A stretch of 64,000 bases of DNA from Rhodococcus sp. G-MC3 (GTDB lineage Bacteria > Actinomycetota > Actinomycetes > Mycobacteriales > Mycobacteriaceae): NCBI RefSeq assembly GCF_030063335.1, contig NZ_JASISW010000015.1, positions 1-64,000 on the forward strand. Reading direction: 5' to 3'. The translations under genes were made by a program, and so were the position numbers. Positions 49,493 to 59,800 of this stretch are shown here, piece after piece. The notes below the pieces were generated by a model. The model did not search any database, had not been told where the DNA came from, and saw nothing but the letters and a program-made list of their open reading frames with translations. Numbering within the stretch: position 1 is the first letter of the stretch; each line of letters starts with the position of its first letter.

Positions 49493-50919
49493 GACGCCCA
49501 CACCGGGATGACACCGGTCAGCACGGCGACACCGAGCATGCCGAGGCTTACGAGCCACGCCCACCCGATCGTGTGTCGAATATGGCGACCGATATCGACC
49601 TTGGCGAGGCCGACGAGCAGGTAGAACGCACCGGTCATCGGGCTGATCGGGAAGCCGACGGTTTCCTCACCGAGCATCGAAGCCTGCGCGAGTTGGGTTG
49701 CGCTGACACCGAATTGATCGCCGACCTCGATCAGCACCGGCAGCACACCGAAGTAGTAGGCGTCCGGTCCGAACACCAGGCTCATCGGGACCCCCAGGAT
49801 GCCGACGATCAGAGGGAGCGCGGGTGCCATGCCGTCGGGAATGACATTGGCCGTGCTGACCGCCATGGCCTCGATCATGCCGCTGCCTTCGAGCACCCCG
49901 AGCAGCACACCGGCGGCAAGCAACGTGCCGACCATCAGCATCGCACCGGTCGCATGGGCGTCGATTCGCGCCGACTGCGCCTTCATCCCGGGGTAATTGA
50001 TCAGCAGCGCAACGATTGTCGCGATCAGGAAGCACATTTCAGGAGGAATGATCGCCGAGATGAGGACGCCAAGCGTTGCGAGAACGAGGGTGACGTTCAC
50101 CCAGTACAGCTTCGGTCGTTTCAGGTCGTCCCCCGCGGCTGCGTCGCTTTCCGGGGCCTTGCCTTGTGGATCATCGGGTTCGGAATGATCGCCACCACCG
50201 CCCGACATTCCCGCGCTACCACTGCCTGCGGCCACCGGAAAACGTTCTCCAACACGGGCCGTCGACTCCTCCACCTCGGCGGAGACGTCACCGGCTGCAA
50301 CCTTGGCAAGCCTGGTCCGTTCGCGCCTGCCGAGGTAGTACGCCACGCCGAGCGCGAAGAAGACACCGGCGATCTGGGCGGGGATCAACGGAACCCACAG
50401 TTCGTTCGAGTCGACCCCCAGCGTTGCCGCGGCGCGTGCCGTCGGGCCACCCCACGGCACGATGTTCATGACGCCGGCACCGAGTCCGACGCAGGTGGCG
50501 AGGACCAGCCTGCTCATCCCGAGTCGCTCGTAGATCGGCAGCATCGCGGGTACCGCGATCAAGAAAGTGACTGCGCCCGCACCGTCCAGGTGGGCAACGA
50601 CGGCGAGTGCTGTCGTCGCGACCGCGACGGTGGGGGGTGCACTTCCGGCCCAGCGTACGATCCGCGCGATGATCGGGTCGAAAAATCCGGCGTCGCGCAT
50701 GATTCCGAAGAACACGATCGCGAACAGGAACATCGCGGCGACGCCGACGACTCCGCCGAGGCCTTCCTTGACGAATCCTGCGACCTCGGAGGGAGAGTTT
50801 CCGGCAATGAATGCCGCGGCCAGCGGAACACCCGCCAGGGCCACGATTGCAGCCACGCGTTGCGTGAACAGCAAGCCCAGGATCACGACCATGGTCGTGA
50901 ACCCCAACAGAGTAAGCAT
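49489..50919 (-). CDS. CitMHS-family carboxylate transporter
   Basis: A 476-residue polytopic protein, about eleven to twelve helices. Family features are FLFAIVFFGIMRDAGFFDPII, VVAHLDGAGAVTFLIAVPAMLPIYERLGM and GEETVGFPISPMTGAFYLLVGLAKVDIG. A long Gly/Ser/Asp-rich cytosolic loop lies in the middle (~225-275). CitMHS proteins import citrate, often as a metal complex, with protons; the partner enzymes suggest another tri- or dicarboxylate. ATG 50919 has aaggggttcac in front and is preferred over a GTG/ATG further upstream at 50961. The gene is divergent from a LysR regulator. Confidence 0.85.
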   Translation of the reverse strand: MLTLLGFTTMVVILGLLFTQRVAAIVALAGVPLAAAFIAGNSPSEVAGFVKEGLGGVVGVAAMFLFAIVFFGIMRDAGFFDPIIARIVRWAGSAPPTVAVATTALAVVAHLDGAGAVTFLIAVPAMLPIYERLGMSRLVLATCVGLGAGVMNIVPWGGPTARAAATLGVDSNELWVPLIPAQIAGVFFALGVAYYLGRRERTRLAKVAAGDVSAEVEESTARVGERFPVAAGSGSAGMSGGGGDHSEPDDPQGKAPESDAAAGDDLKRPKLYWVNVTLVLATLGVLISAIIPPEMCFLIATIVALLINYPGMKAQSARIDAHATGAMLMVGTLLAAGVLLGVLEGSGMIEAMAVSTANVIPDGMAPALPLIVGILGVPMSLVFGPDAYYFGVLPVLIEVGDQFGVSATQLAQASMLGEETVGFPISPMTGAFYLLVGLAKVDIGRHIRHTIGWAWLVSLGMLGVAVLTGVIPVWAS

Positions 50920-51002
50920 GTGAACCCCTTCATCGAATATGTCGATTGTTGCGTGGGTCACCTCATGCGGTCCAACATCAATAGGGCATAGGTTTATGCA
51001 CT

Positions 51003-51911
51003 GTGAGTATCAATATCGGCATCGCGCATCTGCGGGCAATTGTGGCCTTGACGGATCACGGCAGTTTTACGGCAGCAGCAGGGGCGCTCGACGTGTCCCA
51101 ACCAAGCCTCAGCCGGACAGTTGCCGAGGCAGAACGGCGGCTCAAGGTCCGCCTGTTCGTGCGCACCACCAGAAGCGTGACACCCACCGGAGACGGCCGC
51201 GAGGTGGCGTCGTTCGCCCGCCGGGTTCTGTTCGAGTTCGACGAGGGCCTACGACAGATCGGGCGCTTCGTCTCCGGCGAGCGCGGCACGGTGACCATCG
51301 CCTGCTTGCCATCCCTGGCGGCGACGTACCTGCCGCAGTACATCGTCGACTTCCGTAGTCAGCATCCCGAGGTCACCGTGCACATTCAGGACGGCCTGCG
51401 CGACGACGTGCTGTCTGCGGTACGAGATGGCTCCGTCGACTTTGCTCTCGCCGCCGCTGCGGAACGGGAGGACGGACTGGACGCGGAGCCGGTGACGAGG
51501 GATCTCTTTGTCTGCGCGGTACCGTCCGACCACAGGTTCGTCGGACGCGACTCGGTCGACTGGACCGAGCTGGCGGGCGAGTCGTTCATAGCGTTCGGTC
51601 CGGAATCGAGCATCGACGGACCTGTGCGACGAGCTCTGGACAATGCAGGCGTCCACGTCGGGCCCGTCGTTCGAGCTCACAACGTGGGCGCCGTCGCCGG
51701 GCTGACCGCCGCGGGACTTGGTATCACGGTTGTGCCGGAACTCGTCGTACCGATGATGTCCTTCGCGCCGCTGACGTATGTCCCACTCGAGCCGAAGGCG
51801 TACCGCACCATCTCGGTGGTGCAGCTTCCGAGGCGCCACCATAGTGCGAGCTCGCGGGCATTCATCGAGATGTTGCTGCCACGCAAAGATCGTGAGACGA
51901 CACTGCCGTGA
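51003..51911 (+). CDS. LysR-family transcriptional regulator
   Basis: A 302-residue protein beginning at GTG 51003. The N-terminal helix-turn-helix reads LTDHGSFTAAAGALDVSQPSLSRTVAEAERRL, and the effector domain contains PSLAATYLPQYIVDFRSQHPEVTVHI and GLGITVVPELVVPM. It is divergent from the CitMHS/AtuA operon across an 83-bp interval, the classic layout for a LysR activator and its target. The co-inducer is probably the transported carboxylate. Confidence 0.9.
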   Translation: MSINIGIAHLRAIVALTDHGSFTAAAGALDVSQPSLSRTVAEAERRLKVRLFVRTTRSVTPTGDGREVASFARRVLFEFDEGLRQIGRFVSGERGTVTIACLPSLAATYLPQYIVDFRSQHPEVTVHIQDGLRDDVLSAVRDGSVDFALAAAAEREDGLDAEPVTRDLFVCAVPSDHRFVGRDSVDWTELAGESFIAFGPESSIDGPVRRALDNAGVHVGPVVRAHNVGAVAGLTAAGLGITVVPELVVPMMSFAPLTYVPLEPKAYRTISVVQLPRRHHSASSRAFIEMLLPRKDRETTLP

Positions 51912-51953
51912 AGCTTGAATGCCGTGAGGTATGACTGTCCTGAACGCGCGCAA

Positions 51954-51988
51954 GGTCCATTCATACGATCGAATCGTATGAATGGACC
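51954..51988. repeat. Intergenic palindrome, family member 2
   Basis: GGTCCATTCATACGAT (51954-51969), three-base centre, and ATCGTATGAATGGACC (51973-51988): two perfect 16-bp arms. It lies between the convergent LysR and isocitrate dehydrogenase genes and shares the GGTCC-TTCATACGATC core with the palindrome at 46363. Confidence 0.85.
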
Positions 51989-52063
51989 CTTCAAATGAGA
52001 CCAGCCCCGTGAGCGGAAAAGTACGTCCTGCTGTGCTTATCCACGCACGGGCGGCGAAGCCGC

Positions 52064-54298
52064 CTACTTCTGAGCCGCCACCAACGCGTCGTTGAACGTC
52101 TTGCTCGGGCGCATCACAGCAGCGGTGGCCTCGGGATCGGGGTAGTAGTAGCCACCGATCTCGACGGGCTCACCCTGCACGTCGTTGAGCTCCTTGACGA
52201 TGGTGTCCTCGTTGTCTGCCAACGACTTCGCGAGCGGAGCGAAGTGCTTGGCCAGCTCCGCGTCCTCGGTCTGGTTCGCGAGTTCCTGCGCCCAGTACAG
52301 CGCGAGGTAGAACTGGCTGCCACGGTTGTCGAGTTCGCCGGTGGTGCGCGAGGGTCCCTTGCTGTTCTCGAGCAACTTGCCGGTCGCGGCGTCCAGCGCC
52401 TTGCCCAGGACAGTGGCCTTACCGTCGGTCTTGCGACCCAGATCTTCGAGACTCACTGCCAGCGCCAGGAATTCGCCGAGCGAATCCCAACGGAGGTGGT
52501 TCTCCTCGATGAGCTGCTTGACGTGCTTCGGAGCCGATCCGCCTGCACCGGTCTCGTACAGTCCGCCGCCTGCCATCAGAGGGACGATGGAGAGCATCTT
52601 GGCACTGGTGCCGAGTTCGAGGATCGGGAACAGGTCGGTCAGGTAGTCGCGCAGAATGTTGCCCGTCGCGGAGATGGTGTCGAGTCCGCGGACCAGGCGC
52701 TCCATCGTGTAGCGGATGGCGCGAACCTGCGACATGATCTGGATGTCCAGACCTTCGGTGTCGTGATCCTTCAGGTACGTACGCACCTTCTTGATCAGCT
52801 CGTTCTCGTGCGGGCGGTACGGGTCGAGCCAGAAGACGACCGGCATTCCGGACTCGCGTGTGCGTCGCACTGCCAACGCAACCCAGTCCTGAATCGGCGC
52901 ATCCTTGACAATGCACAGACGCCAGATATCGCCTTCTTCGACTTCCTGCGTCAGCAGAACTTCGCCGGTGGCGATGTCGGTGATATTGACGGTGCCTGCC
53001 TTCGGGACCTCGAAGGTCTTGTCGTGCGAACCGTATTCTTCGGCCTTCTGAGCCATCAAACCAACGTTGGGGACGGTGCCCATCGTCGTCGGATCGAATG
53101 CGCCGTTGGTCTTACAGAAGTTCACCATCTCCTGGTAGATGCGGGAGAAGGTGGACTCCGGGTTCACCGCTTTGGTGTCCTTGGGACGACCGTCGGCGCC
53201 CCACATCTTGCCGCCCGCGCGAATCATCGCCGGCATGGATGCGTCGACGATGACATCGCTGGGTGAATGGAAGTTGGAGATGCCGCGAGCCGAGTCGACC
53301 ATGGCGAGCTCGGGGCGAGTCTCGTGGCACTTGTGCAGGTCTTCGATGATCTCGTCTCGCTTGGACGCGGGCAGCGTCTCGATCTTGCTGTAGAGATCGG
53401 AGAGACCGTTGTTGACGTTGACGCCCAGCTCGTCGAACAGGTCGCCGTGCTTGGCGAATGCGTCCTTGTAGAAGACACGCACAGCATGTCCGAAGACGAT
53501 GGGGTGCGAGACCCGCATCATCGTCGCCTTGACGTGCAGGGAAAACATGACGCCGGTCTCGTAGGCGTCCTGCATCTCGTGCTCGTAGAAATCGAGCAAC
53601 GCCTTCTTGCTCATGAACATGCTGTCGATGACGTCGCCGTCGGTGAGCGATACCTGCTGCTTGAGTACGACGGTCTCGCCGCCTGCGGCTACGAGCTCCA
53701 TCTTGATCTCACGGTCGCCTTCGACGACCGTCGACTTCTCGCCGTGGTAGAAATCGCCCTCACGCATGTGCGCGACGTGGGTACGCGACGCCATGGACCA
53801 CTCGGTCATGCTGTGCGGGTGCTTGCGCGCGAATTCCTTGACGGCCTTCGGCGCACGACGGTCCGAGTTTCCCTCGCGGAGAACCGGGTTGACGGCACTT
53901 CCGAGGCACTTGGTGTAACGGTCGCGGATTTCTGCTTCTTCGTCGGTCTTCGGGTTTCCCGGAAATTCGGGGATGGCGAAGCCCTTGTCCTGCAGTTCCT
54001 TGATGGCCGCGCGGAGCTGCGGCACCGATGCGCTGATGTTCGGCAGCTTGATGATGTTGGTGTCGGGCAGTTGCGTCAGTCGACCCAGCTCGGCCAAGTT
54101 GTCCGGAACCCGCTGATCCTCGGTGAGGTAATCGGGGAACTCGGAAAGTATGCGGCTTGCCACCGAGATGTCGGTCGATGCGACGTCGATGTCAGCCGCA
54201 CTGGCGAAGGCACGCACGACCGGCAAGAACGCGTGCGTCGCAAGCATCGGCGCCTCGTCGGTCAATGTGTAGATGATGGTCGGCTGTTTCGCAGTCAT
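52064..54298 (-). CDS. icd: Monomeric NADP-dependent isocitrate dehydrogenase
   Basis: A 744-residue protein, the normal size for the monomeric ICD family (about 740). It begins [21 protein letters not shown] and has [19 protein letters not shown] (substrate-side Ser loop), [20 protein letters not shown]-like segment [26 protein letters not shown] and [25 protein letters not shown] near the C-terminus, all family landmarks. It converts isocitrate to 2-oxoglutarate with NADP+ in the TCA cycle. ATG 54298 is chosen as the family start; the frame is open further but with no similar sequence. Confidence 0.95.
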   Translation of the reverse strand: MTAKQPTIIYTLTDEAPMLATHAFLPVVRAFASAADIDVASTDISVASRILSEFPDYLTEDQRVPDNLAELGRLTQLPDTNIIKLPNISASVPQLRAAIKELQDKGFAIPEFPGNPKTDEEAEIRDRYTKCLGSAVNPVLREGNSDRRAPKAVKEFARKHPHSMTEWSMASRTHVAHMREGDFYHGEKSTVVEGDREIKMELVAAGGETVVLKQQVSLTDGDVIDSMFMSKKALLDFYEHEMQDAYETGVMFSLHVKATMMRVSHPIVFGHAVRVFYKDAFAKHGDLFDELGVNVNNGLSDLYSKIETLPASKRDEIIEDLHKCHETRPELAMVDSARGISNFHSPSDVIVDASMPAMIRAGGKMWGADGRPKDTKAVNPESTFSRIYQEMVNFCKTNGAFDPTTMGTVPNVGLMAQKAEEYGSHDKTFEVPKAGTVNITDIATGEVLLTQEVEEGDIWRLCIVKDAPIQDWVALAVRRTRESGMPVVFWLDPYRPHENELIKKVRTYLKDHDTEGLDIQIMSQVRAIRYTMERLVRGLDTISATGNILRDYLTDLFPILELGTSAKMLSIVPLMAGGGLYETGAGGSAPKHVKQLIEENHLRWDSLGEFLALAVSLEDLGRKTDGKATVLGKALDAATGKLLENSKGPSRTTGELDNRGSQFYLALYWAQELANQTEDAELAKHFAPLAKSLADNEDTIVKELNDVQGEPVEIGGYYYPDPEATAAVMRPSKTFNDALVAAQK

Positions 54299-54401
54299 GT
54301 TTCGCCTTTGCCTCAGTTTCAACGTCGTCTTTTGGATACGTCCAACCCCAACATTAAACTTTCGACGGGACACTGTGCGGGGCAGAGGTTGTAAACGACA
54401 C

Positions 54402-55838
54402 CTACTGGCCAGTAGGTTTGCGACGCTGGTTGTAGCCCACAACCTCGTTGGCCACCACGAGCGCCGCGACGATGAGCACGGCGCCGAGCAGAATCCACAA
54501 GGTCAACGTGATATCCGGAGCCCAACGCCACATAACGAGAAGGCTCGCCCCGAGTATCGAAGTCACCCCTGCGAGGGCGCCGATCACCGCAATGCCGCAG
54601 AGAACGACGGTAGTGAGAATTCGCACGACGGCTCCGGCGAGCGAGCGTTCGGTGGACGCACCGGTGAATATCCTCGCCGCCAACCACACGATGAGGCTGA
54701 CGACTACCGCGAGAATTCCGAGCATGATGCCGAGCGCGGTGCGAGCCATCGATGTGGGCAGCTCACTGGAAGAACCGTCGAGAATCAAGGTCGTGAGATT
54801 CCTCCCGACTGCCGCGACGCGCTCCGCCTCGATCTCGCCGTACCGATTCGTCGCCAACACCACGGCCTTGTCCTGATCTGGAATCATCGCGACGTACGTG
54901 TAGTAGCCAGGCACCGCACCCGCATGCCACCACACGTTCTGTTCGCCGATGTTCTCGTGGAACAAGCCGTTGCCGTACTCGGTGCCCTGCCCGGTCTCCA
55001 CCTCGTCTCCAGCGCCTTCTTCCCGCAACTGACCTAGGCGCCAGGACGCGTACAGACCCAGGTCGTCGACGGAACCGGCGAGATAGCCGTAGCCGAGCCC
55101 TGCCGAATCGACACCGACATCGATGGGCTTGGACGAACCGAAGAACGGCACATGACCGGGCGGAACGACGCGGGTGAATTCATCGGGATCGGTGATCGTG
55201 GCACCTGCCCCGGCAGGCTCGAGCACCACTCGGCGCAGAACAACGGAGAACGACTCCCCCGTCGCCTGCTCGACGACAGCTTGCAACAGCATGTAGTTGA
55301 GGCTGGAGTACCGAAAAGTGCCGCGCTCCGAGGTGTCGTCGAGCTGCGAGATCGACGCCACGGCGTCGGTCGCCGATCCCCGACGGGTCCAGTCGTCGGT
55401 GACGGTGATGTCGTGCGGAAGTCCGCTGGTGTGGTGGACCAGATCGCCGATCGTGACCGCGACATCGGGAAGCATCCGCCGAGCCTCGGGCAGGACGTCG
55501 ACGACGGGCTCTTCAGTGTCGATCACACCGTCGCGTTCGAGGCCCAGAACGGTCGCTGCGGTGAACTGTTTGGATACCGACCCCCACACGAACGGTGTCG
55601 CGGTGTCGACCGGTGCGCCGTTGCCGTCGACACCGGTCGATGCCTCGGCCACTACCCCGCCGAGATCCACTATCTGAGCCGTCATGCCGGGCGCACCGAT
55701 CGCCGACGCCCAATCGTCGACCGCCGACTGCAGCGCCATCGTCGGTTGAGCCTCTGCAGCAACCGGATTGACGGCGAACATTGCCGATGCGGCGACCACC
55801 AACGTTGCTACGAAAGCCCTGAGAACGCGCGTCTCCAC
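54402..55838 (-). CDS. Serine hydrolase (class C beta-lactamase-like) with membrane tail
   Basis: A 478-residue exported protein: signal peptide ([22 protein letters not shown]), catalytic domain with [13 protein letters not shown] (SxxK, nucleophile Ser and Lys) and [19 protein letters not shown], where YSS-L-N stands for the YxN motif in altered form. The C-terminal third has three to four hydrophobic helices (for example [21 protein letters not shown]), which anchor it. Related enzymes are esterases, DD-peptidases or beta-lactamase-like; activity is not predictable. It is divergent from the sensor kinase gene. Confidence 0.85.
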   Translation of the reverse strand: METRVLRAFVATLVVAASAMFAVNPVAAEAQPTMALQSAVDDWASAIGAPGMTAQIVDLGGVVAEASTGVDGNGAPVDTATPFVWGSVSKQFTAATVLGLERDGVIDTEEPVVDVLPEARRMLPDVAVTIGDLVHHTSGLPHDITVTDDWTRRGSATDAVASISQLDDTSERGTFRYSSLNYMLLQAVVEQATGESFSVVLRRVVLEPAGAGATITDPDEFTRVVPPGHVPFFGSSKPIDVGVDSAGLGYGYLAGSVDDLGLYASWRLGQLREEGAGDEVETGQGTEYGNGLFHENIGEQNVWWHAGAVPGYYTYVAMIPDQDKAVVLATNRYGEIEAERVAAVGRNLTTLILDGSSSELPTSMARTALGIMLGILAVVVSLIVWLAARIFTGASTERSLAGAVVRILTTVVLCGIAVIGALAGVTSILGASLLVMWRWAPDITLTLWILLGAVLIVAALVVANEVVGYNQRRKPTGQ

Positions 55839-56018
55839 TGGACGAAATCTACTTCAGGGCGACTGCTCAACCGATGATTGTGCGACGAAGGTACAGCGCC
55901 CGCTGCGACCAAAGTTGTAGTTCCGCCCAGTGGCTCGGGCGAATACCAGTCCGTGGCGAGTGTCCGAACACGCTACATTCTCTGTACGAAGACGGGCGCA
56001 ACACGAGGGCGGGTGAAC

Positions 56019-57074
56019 GTGGCAGTCGATGTGGATCGGCTCATCGCGCGATCCGTGACTGCGTATTCCGATCTCCTCGAACACGCAGGAAGCCCGACGT
56101 CAGCTATCCGCCCACAACTCGTCCAGCAGGCAGAGGCCGTGGTTCGCGCAATCGGCCCGACATATCTGCACGGCGACTTCCGCGAAGTACCACTCCCGGA
56201 CGCAAGTGAAGACATCGGCGAGCAGCGCGCCCGCTCGGGTATCCATCCCACACAGTCGCTGCGGGCCGCGTCGTTGATGTTCGAGGCCCTGTTTCCGGTA
56301 CTCGTCGACGCGGCATTGCCGTCGACCGACGTGATAAAACTCGGCACGGCACTGGAGCGGGAGATACAGCGCCGGTTGGCGGTCGGGTCCATTCCGTACG
56401 TCGACTACTTGTTGACCAAATTATTGTCGTCTCAGCAGGACGAACGCAGCCGGATAGCCCGCGACCTCCACGACCGAGTGGCACACAATATGGGCGCCGC
56501 ACTGCAGCAGCTCGAACTGTTCGGCCACTACCGCACTCGTGACCCGGAACGGGCCGAGACCCACCTCGCTACGGCCCACAACGCGATCACCACCGGCTTC
56601 GGCAGCACTCGTCAGCTTTCGGCAGATCTGTGGGTTCGCATGGACGGACAGACGCTGAGCGACGCCCTCACCTCCTACCTCCAATCCACGGCGACCGAGT
56701 TGATCCAGACGAGTGTCGTGGCCCGCGGCGGCGACCCCGGTCTGCCCGACGAGGTGACTCAGGAGCTCTATCTCCTACTCCGCGAAGCCGTCCGCAACGC
56801 AGTGCTTCACGCGAGCCCGAACAGCATTGCACTACATCTGACCACCGAGAACGACCTGTTCCGCGCAGTGATCACCGACGATGGGTGCGGTTTCGACGTG
56901 GATGCGGTCACGTCCACCAAGTCCGTCGGCGGACTTGCGTCGATCCGCGAACGAGCGGAACTGTTAGGCGGCTTTGCGACGATCGTGGCCGACCCCGGAC
57001 TCGGCACGACCGTCGACGTCCGGCTTCCTTTGCCCGACCGCTCGGGTAATTTCCGCGGAGGAACCAATTGGTGA
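56019..57074 (+). CDS. Sensor histidine kinase (NarL/DesK type), likely soluble
   Basis: A ~351-residue kinase starting at GTG 56019 (gagggcgg before it); GTG 56013 is nearly equal. The N-terminal ~160 residues are helical with no membrane segment. The dimerisation helix has the phosphorylatable His in DERSRIARDLHDRVAHNMG (HisKA_3), and the ATPase shows LLREAVRNAVLHA (N-box) and VITDDGCGFDVD (G1) with GLASIRERAELLGG (G2). It phosphorylates the coupled LuxR-type regulator whose GTG overlaps its stop. As no sensor membrane domain is seen, the signal is intracellular. Confidence 0.87.
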   Translation: MAVDVDRLIARSVTAYSDLLEHAGSPTSAIRPQLVQQAEAVVRAIGPTYLHGDFREVPLPDASEDIGEQRARSGIHPTQSLRAASLMFEALFPVLVDAALPSTDVIKLGTALEREIQRRLAVGSIPYVDYLLTKLLSSQQDERSRIARDLHDRVAHNMGAALQQLELFGHYRTRDPERAETHLATAHNAITTGFGSTRQLSADLWVRMDGQTLSDALTSYLQSTATELIQTSVVARGGDPGLPDEVTQELYLLLREAVRNAVLHASPNSIALHLTTENDLFRAVITDDGCGFDVDAVTSTKSVGGLASIRERAELLGGFATIVADPGLGTTVDVRLPLPDRSGNFRGGTNW

Positions 57075-57709
57075 AGGACACTCCCATCCGAGTCGTTCTC
57101 GCCGACGATCACACCCTGTTCCGAGATGGGCTTGCGGCCCTGATCGAGACGGATCCGGCGTTCACCGTCGTCGCCCACTGCCCGGACGGGACCACCGCGA
57201 TCGACACAGTCGCCGCGGTGGTCCCCGACATCGCCGTCCTCGACATCGAAATGCCCGGCCCGGGAGCACATGCCGTCATCAGCGCCATCCTTGCCCGAGT
57301 TCCGTCGGTGGCAATCGTTGTGCTGTCAATGCACGAGAACCCCGTCATACTCCAGAATCTTTTGGATGCGGGCGCGTCCGCATTTCTCGCAAAGACCGTC
57401 GACCGCAGTCAGTTGATCGCCGGCCTGCACGCAGTGATACAAAATCCGGAGAACGTGACGGTGTCGACTTCCCGGAAATCGCACAACGAGAATCCACTCC
57501 CTGCCGAGAACCCGTTGTCGCCCAGAGAGATCGAGGTACTCCGCCTGGTCGCCGAGGCGCGCTCGAACAGGCAGATCGGCCGGGAACTCGGGATCACCGA
57601 ATCGACCGTCAAACGGCACTTGACGAACGTGTACGCCAAACTCGGAGCAGTCTCGCGGGTCGACTGCATCCGCAAAGCGTCAGGGCGCAACTTTACGACG
57701 AATTGGTAG
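57071..57709 (+). CDS. LuxR/NarL-type response regulator
   Basis: A 212-residue regulator. The receiver domain carries VVLADDHTLFRDGLAAL (acidic pair), IAVLDIEMPGPGAHAVI with the phospho-acceptor Asp, and the later Lys in AFLAKTVDRSQ. The C-terminal helix-turn-helix is LSPREIEVLRLVAEARSNRQIGRELGITESTVKRHLTNVYAKLGA. GTG 57071 overlaps the kinase stop (GTGA) and is preceded by cgcggaggaacc. Its 3' end overlaps the converging hydrolase gene by 17 bp. Confidence 0.92.
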   Translation: MKDTPIRVVLADDHTLFRDGLAALIETDPAFTVVAHCPDGTTAIDTVAAVVPDIAVLDIEMPGPGAHAVISAILARVPSVAIVVLSMHENPVILQNLLDAGASAFLAKTVDRSQLIAGLHAVIQNPENVTVSTSRKSHNENPLPAENPLSPREIEVLRLVAEARSNRQIGRELGITESTVKRHLTNVYAKLGAVSRVDCIRKASGRNFTTNW

Positions 57710-58328
57710 CGAGACCCTCGGCGGCAGAAATTATCAGATTGCTCGACGGAAGGGCTTCTCCGGCTTTCACAGCCTCGGTCCAATCGGCCGTCGAGGCGAC
57801 AGCAGCAAAGTTCGAGTGGAACAGCACCATCAGCGCGTTGTGCAGCACCTCGGCCGACACGTGTCCGGCCTCGTTCGCGAGGTTGATGGCACCTGTGGCA
57901 TCGGAGAGGATTTCTGCAGAGATGTCGAGGGCTTCGGCGTCGGCGGAGCTCGCGAGATCACAGTTGTTCGTCATGTATCCGACGATGGTGACGGTGTCGA
58001 CTCCCTCGGACTTCAACCACTCGGCGACATCCGTGCCGGCAAACACACTGCTGTACTTCTTCTCGACCCGCTTCCACGACGGCAGGATTCGCGAGGCGAT
58101 GTCGGGATGCAGCTCCCAGGTGGGCGTCCCCTTCACGAAGGCCGGAGCACCCTCGGGCATCTCGTGCTGAACGATGGCGACGGGGAGGTTCTGGGCGGTA
58201 GCGACGTCGAGGGCTGCAGTGATGTTCGCCAGTGACTGCTGCCGCGGCGGGTACTGGATCTGCAGGCTTCCCTCGAAGTACTCCTGCTGGACGTCGATGA
58301 CGATGAGGGCGCGGCGCGGTGTAGCCAT
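57693..58328 (-). CDS. Isochorismatase-like cysteine hydrolase
   Basis: A 211-residue hydrolase of the isochorismatase/nicotinamidase fold. The triad is visible: Asp in ALIVIDVQQEYF, Lys in RVEKKYSSVFAGT, and Cys in VGYMTNNCDLASSADA. The cis-peptide stretch and GTPTWELHPD are typical. It hydrolyses an amide or carbamoyl bond; the substrate is unknown. It is divergent from the GlxA-type regulator (58447), a pair found in many actinobacteria where the regulator controls the hydrolase. Confidence 0.88.
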   Translation of the reverse strand: MATPRRALIVIDVQQEYFEGSLQIQYPPRQQSLANITAALDVATAQNLPVAIVQHEMPEGAPAFVKGTPTWELHPDIASRILPSWKRVEKKYSSVFAGTDVAEWLKSEGVDTVTIVGYMTNNCDLASSADAEALDISAEILSDATGAINLANEAGHVSAEVLHNALMVLFHSNFAAVASTADWTEAVKAGEALPSSNLIISAAEGLATNSS

Positions 58329-58446
58329 ATCGATAACTCCTGTGGTCGATGTCGGAGTTCTGAGTTTTCGCCGTCAGGGTTGCGCACGCGAGTGGCACAG
58401 ATGCATACTTTCGATGGATTTGCGCCAAGCCAGCGAAAGAGCCCAA

Positions 58447-59403
58447 ATGAAAATCGCCCTGTACGCGTTCGACGGAATCACGATGTTCCATCTGGCTGCG
58501 CCGTTGATGGTGTTCGGCGAAGTCGCACGTCTGGGTCTGGCATCGGACTGGGAAACCCGACTGTGGTCCGACAACGCAGCATCGGTGAGCACTGCCGAGA
58601 ACTACACGCTCGGAGAGCTCGCCGACCCCAGCACGGTCGACTGGGCCGACATCGTCATCGTGCCGTCGTGGCCGTTGTCGCTGCCACCGATCGGAGACGA
58701 TCTCCGAACTCAACTATGCGACGCCCACCAGCGCGGTGCCCAGATCGCCGGCCTGTGCCTCGGATCGTTCGCCATCGCCGACACCGGGCTGCTCGCTGGC
58801 CGCTCCGCCGTCACACACTGGGACAGGATGACCGAGCTGCGGGAGCGGACCGCCCAGATGTCCATCGACGAATCCGTGCTCTACATCGATCACGGCGACG
58901 TGATGACCTCGGCAGGCACTGCGTCGTCGATCGATGCGTGCCTGCACATCGTCCGTAAACACCTCGGATCCGCCGCGGCCACCCGCGTCGCACGAAGCCT
59001 CGTCGTCGCACCGCACCGAGACGGCGGTCAGGCGCAGTACATCGACCGTCCTCTCCCCCGCGCCCCCGAGGACAGGGCGATCGCCGACGTGCTCGATTGG
59101 GCACTCGGGAGACTTCACGAGCCACTGACCGTCGACCGATTGGCCGAACACGCGCACATGAGTCGGCGCAACTTCATCCGCCAATTCCAACTGGCGACCG
59201 GCGCGACTCCTGCGCGCTGGGTGCTCGATCAACGGCTCGACGAAGCTCGGGGTCTCCTCGAAACCACCACGTGGAGCATGGAGGACATCTCCGCTGCCTG
59301 CGGGTTCGGGAGCGTCGTGACGCTGCGTCAGAACTTCGTTACGGCATTCGCGGTGGCACCCAGTGCATATCGGAAGCAGTTCGCCGATCGAAGCACCGCG
59401 TAA
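58447..59403 (+). CDS. GlxA-family transcriptional regulator (DJ-1 plus AraC)
   Basis: A 318-residue regulator. N-terminal DJ-1/PfpI domain (MKIALYAFDGITMFHLAAPLMVFGE, Cys in IAGLCLGSFAIADTGLLAGR) and C-terminal AraC helix-turn-helix pair (LTVDRLAEHAHMSRRNFIRQFQLATG and MEDISAACGFGSVVTLRQNF). The DJ-1 domain presumably binds the signal molecule. ATG 58447 is preferred to the upstream in-frame starts because the family begins here. It is divergent from the cysteine hydrolase gene, its probable target. Confidence 0.9.
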   Translation: MKIALYAFDGITMFHLAAPLMVFGEVARLGLASDWETRLWSDNAASVSTAENYTLGELADPSTVDWADIVIVPSWPLSLPPIGDDLRTQLCDAHQRGAQIAGLCLGSFAIADTGLLAGRSAVTHWDRMTELRERTAQMSIDESVLYIDHGDVMTSAGTASSIDACLHIVRKHLGSAAATRVARSLVVAPHRDGGQAQYIDRPLPRAPEDRAIADVLDWALGRLHEPLTVDRLAEHAHMSRRNFIRQFQLATGATPARWVLDQRLDEARGLLETTTWSMEDISAACGFGSVVTLRQNFVTAFAVAPSAYRKQFADRSTA

Positions 59404-59800
59404 CGCGCGCCCGCACCCCTCCGATCGACAGAGTGTCCATCCCCTCGAAATCGGAGCACTGAATGTTCATCAAGTTAGCTGTTGCCGCCGGTGCGACGCT
59501 GACGTGGGGCAACAACCACAGCCTCGTCGGCATCGCAATCCCGACTGGTTCGTCAGCAAACTCGTTCCGCTCCATCTCGGTCTCCGAAGTCCAATGACCC
59601 ACCCTGATTCAATCACTCGAATGATTCTGATTCGAATGCGACAATGAATGCGTCCCAGTTGATTACGCAGTAGTCGATCCTACATTCGAAAACTTGTCGT
59701 ACCTCTTCCCTGCAGTCAAGTCCTCAGGGCAGAACTGCTCGGTCGCCCCATCCTTCTTCGAACCGGTTCACGGTTCGTGTTTCACGCAAGGAGGTCCCTC
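59404..59800. other. 397-bp gap with one possible microprotein
   Basis: Apart from a possible 44-codon frame (59463-59597, separate entry), no gene is seen. The region contains AT-richer sequence around 59600-59700 that may hold the promoter of the 59801 gene. Confidence 0.4.
59463..59597 (+). CDS. Possible 44-aa small protein
   Basis: ATG 59463 to TGA 59595-59597 encodes 44 residues starting MFIKLAVAAGATLTWGNNHS. Hydrophobic at first, polar at the end; cggagc lies 9 bp upstream as a weak ribosome binding site. It is too short for a confident call and no homologue is known to me. Confidence 0.3.
   Translation: MFIKLAVAAGATLTWGNNHSLVGIAIPTGSSANSFRSISVSEVQ

Noticed and set aside
52244-54394. 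Long plus-strand frames opposite the isocitrate dehydrogenase gene
   Set aside because: Antisense shadows with no start signal; the minus-strand gene is unambiguous.
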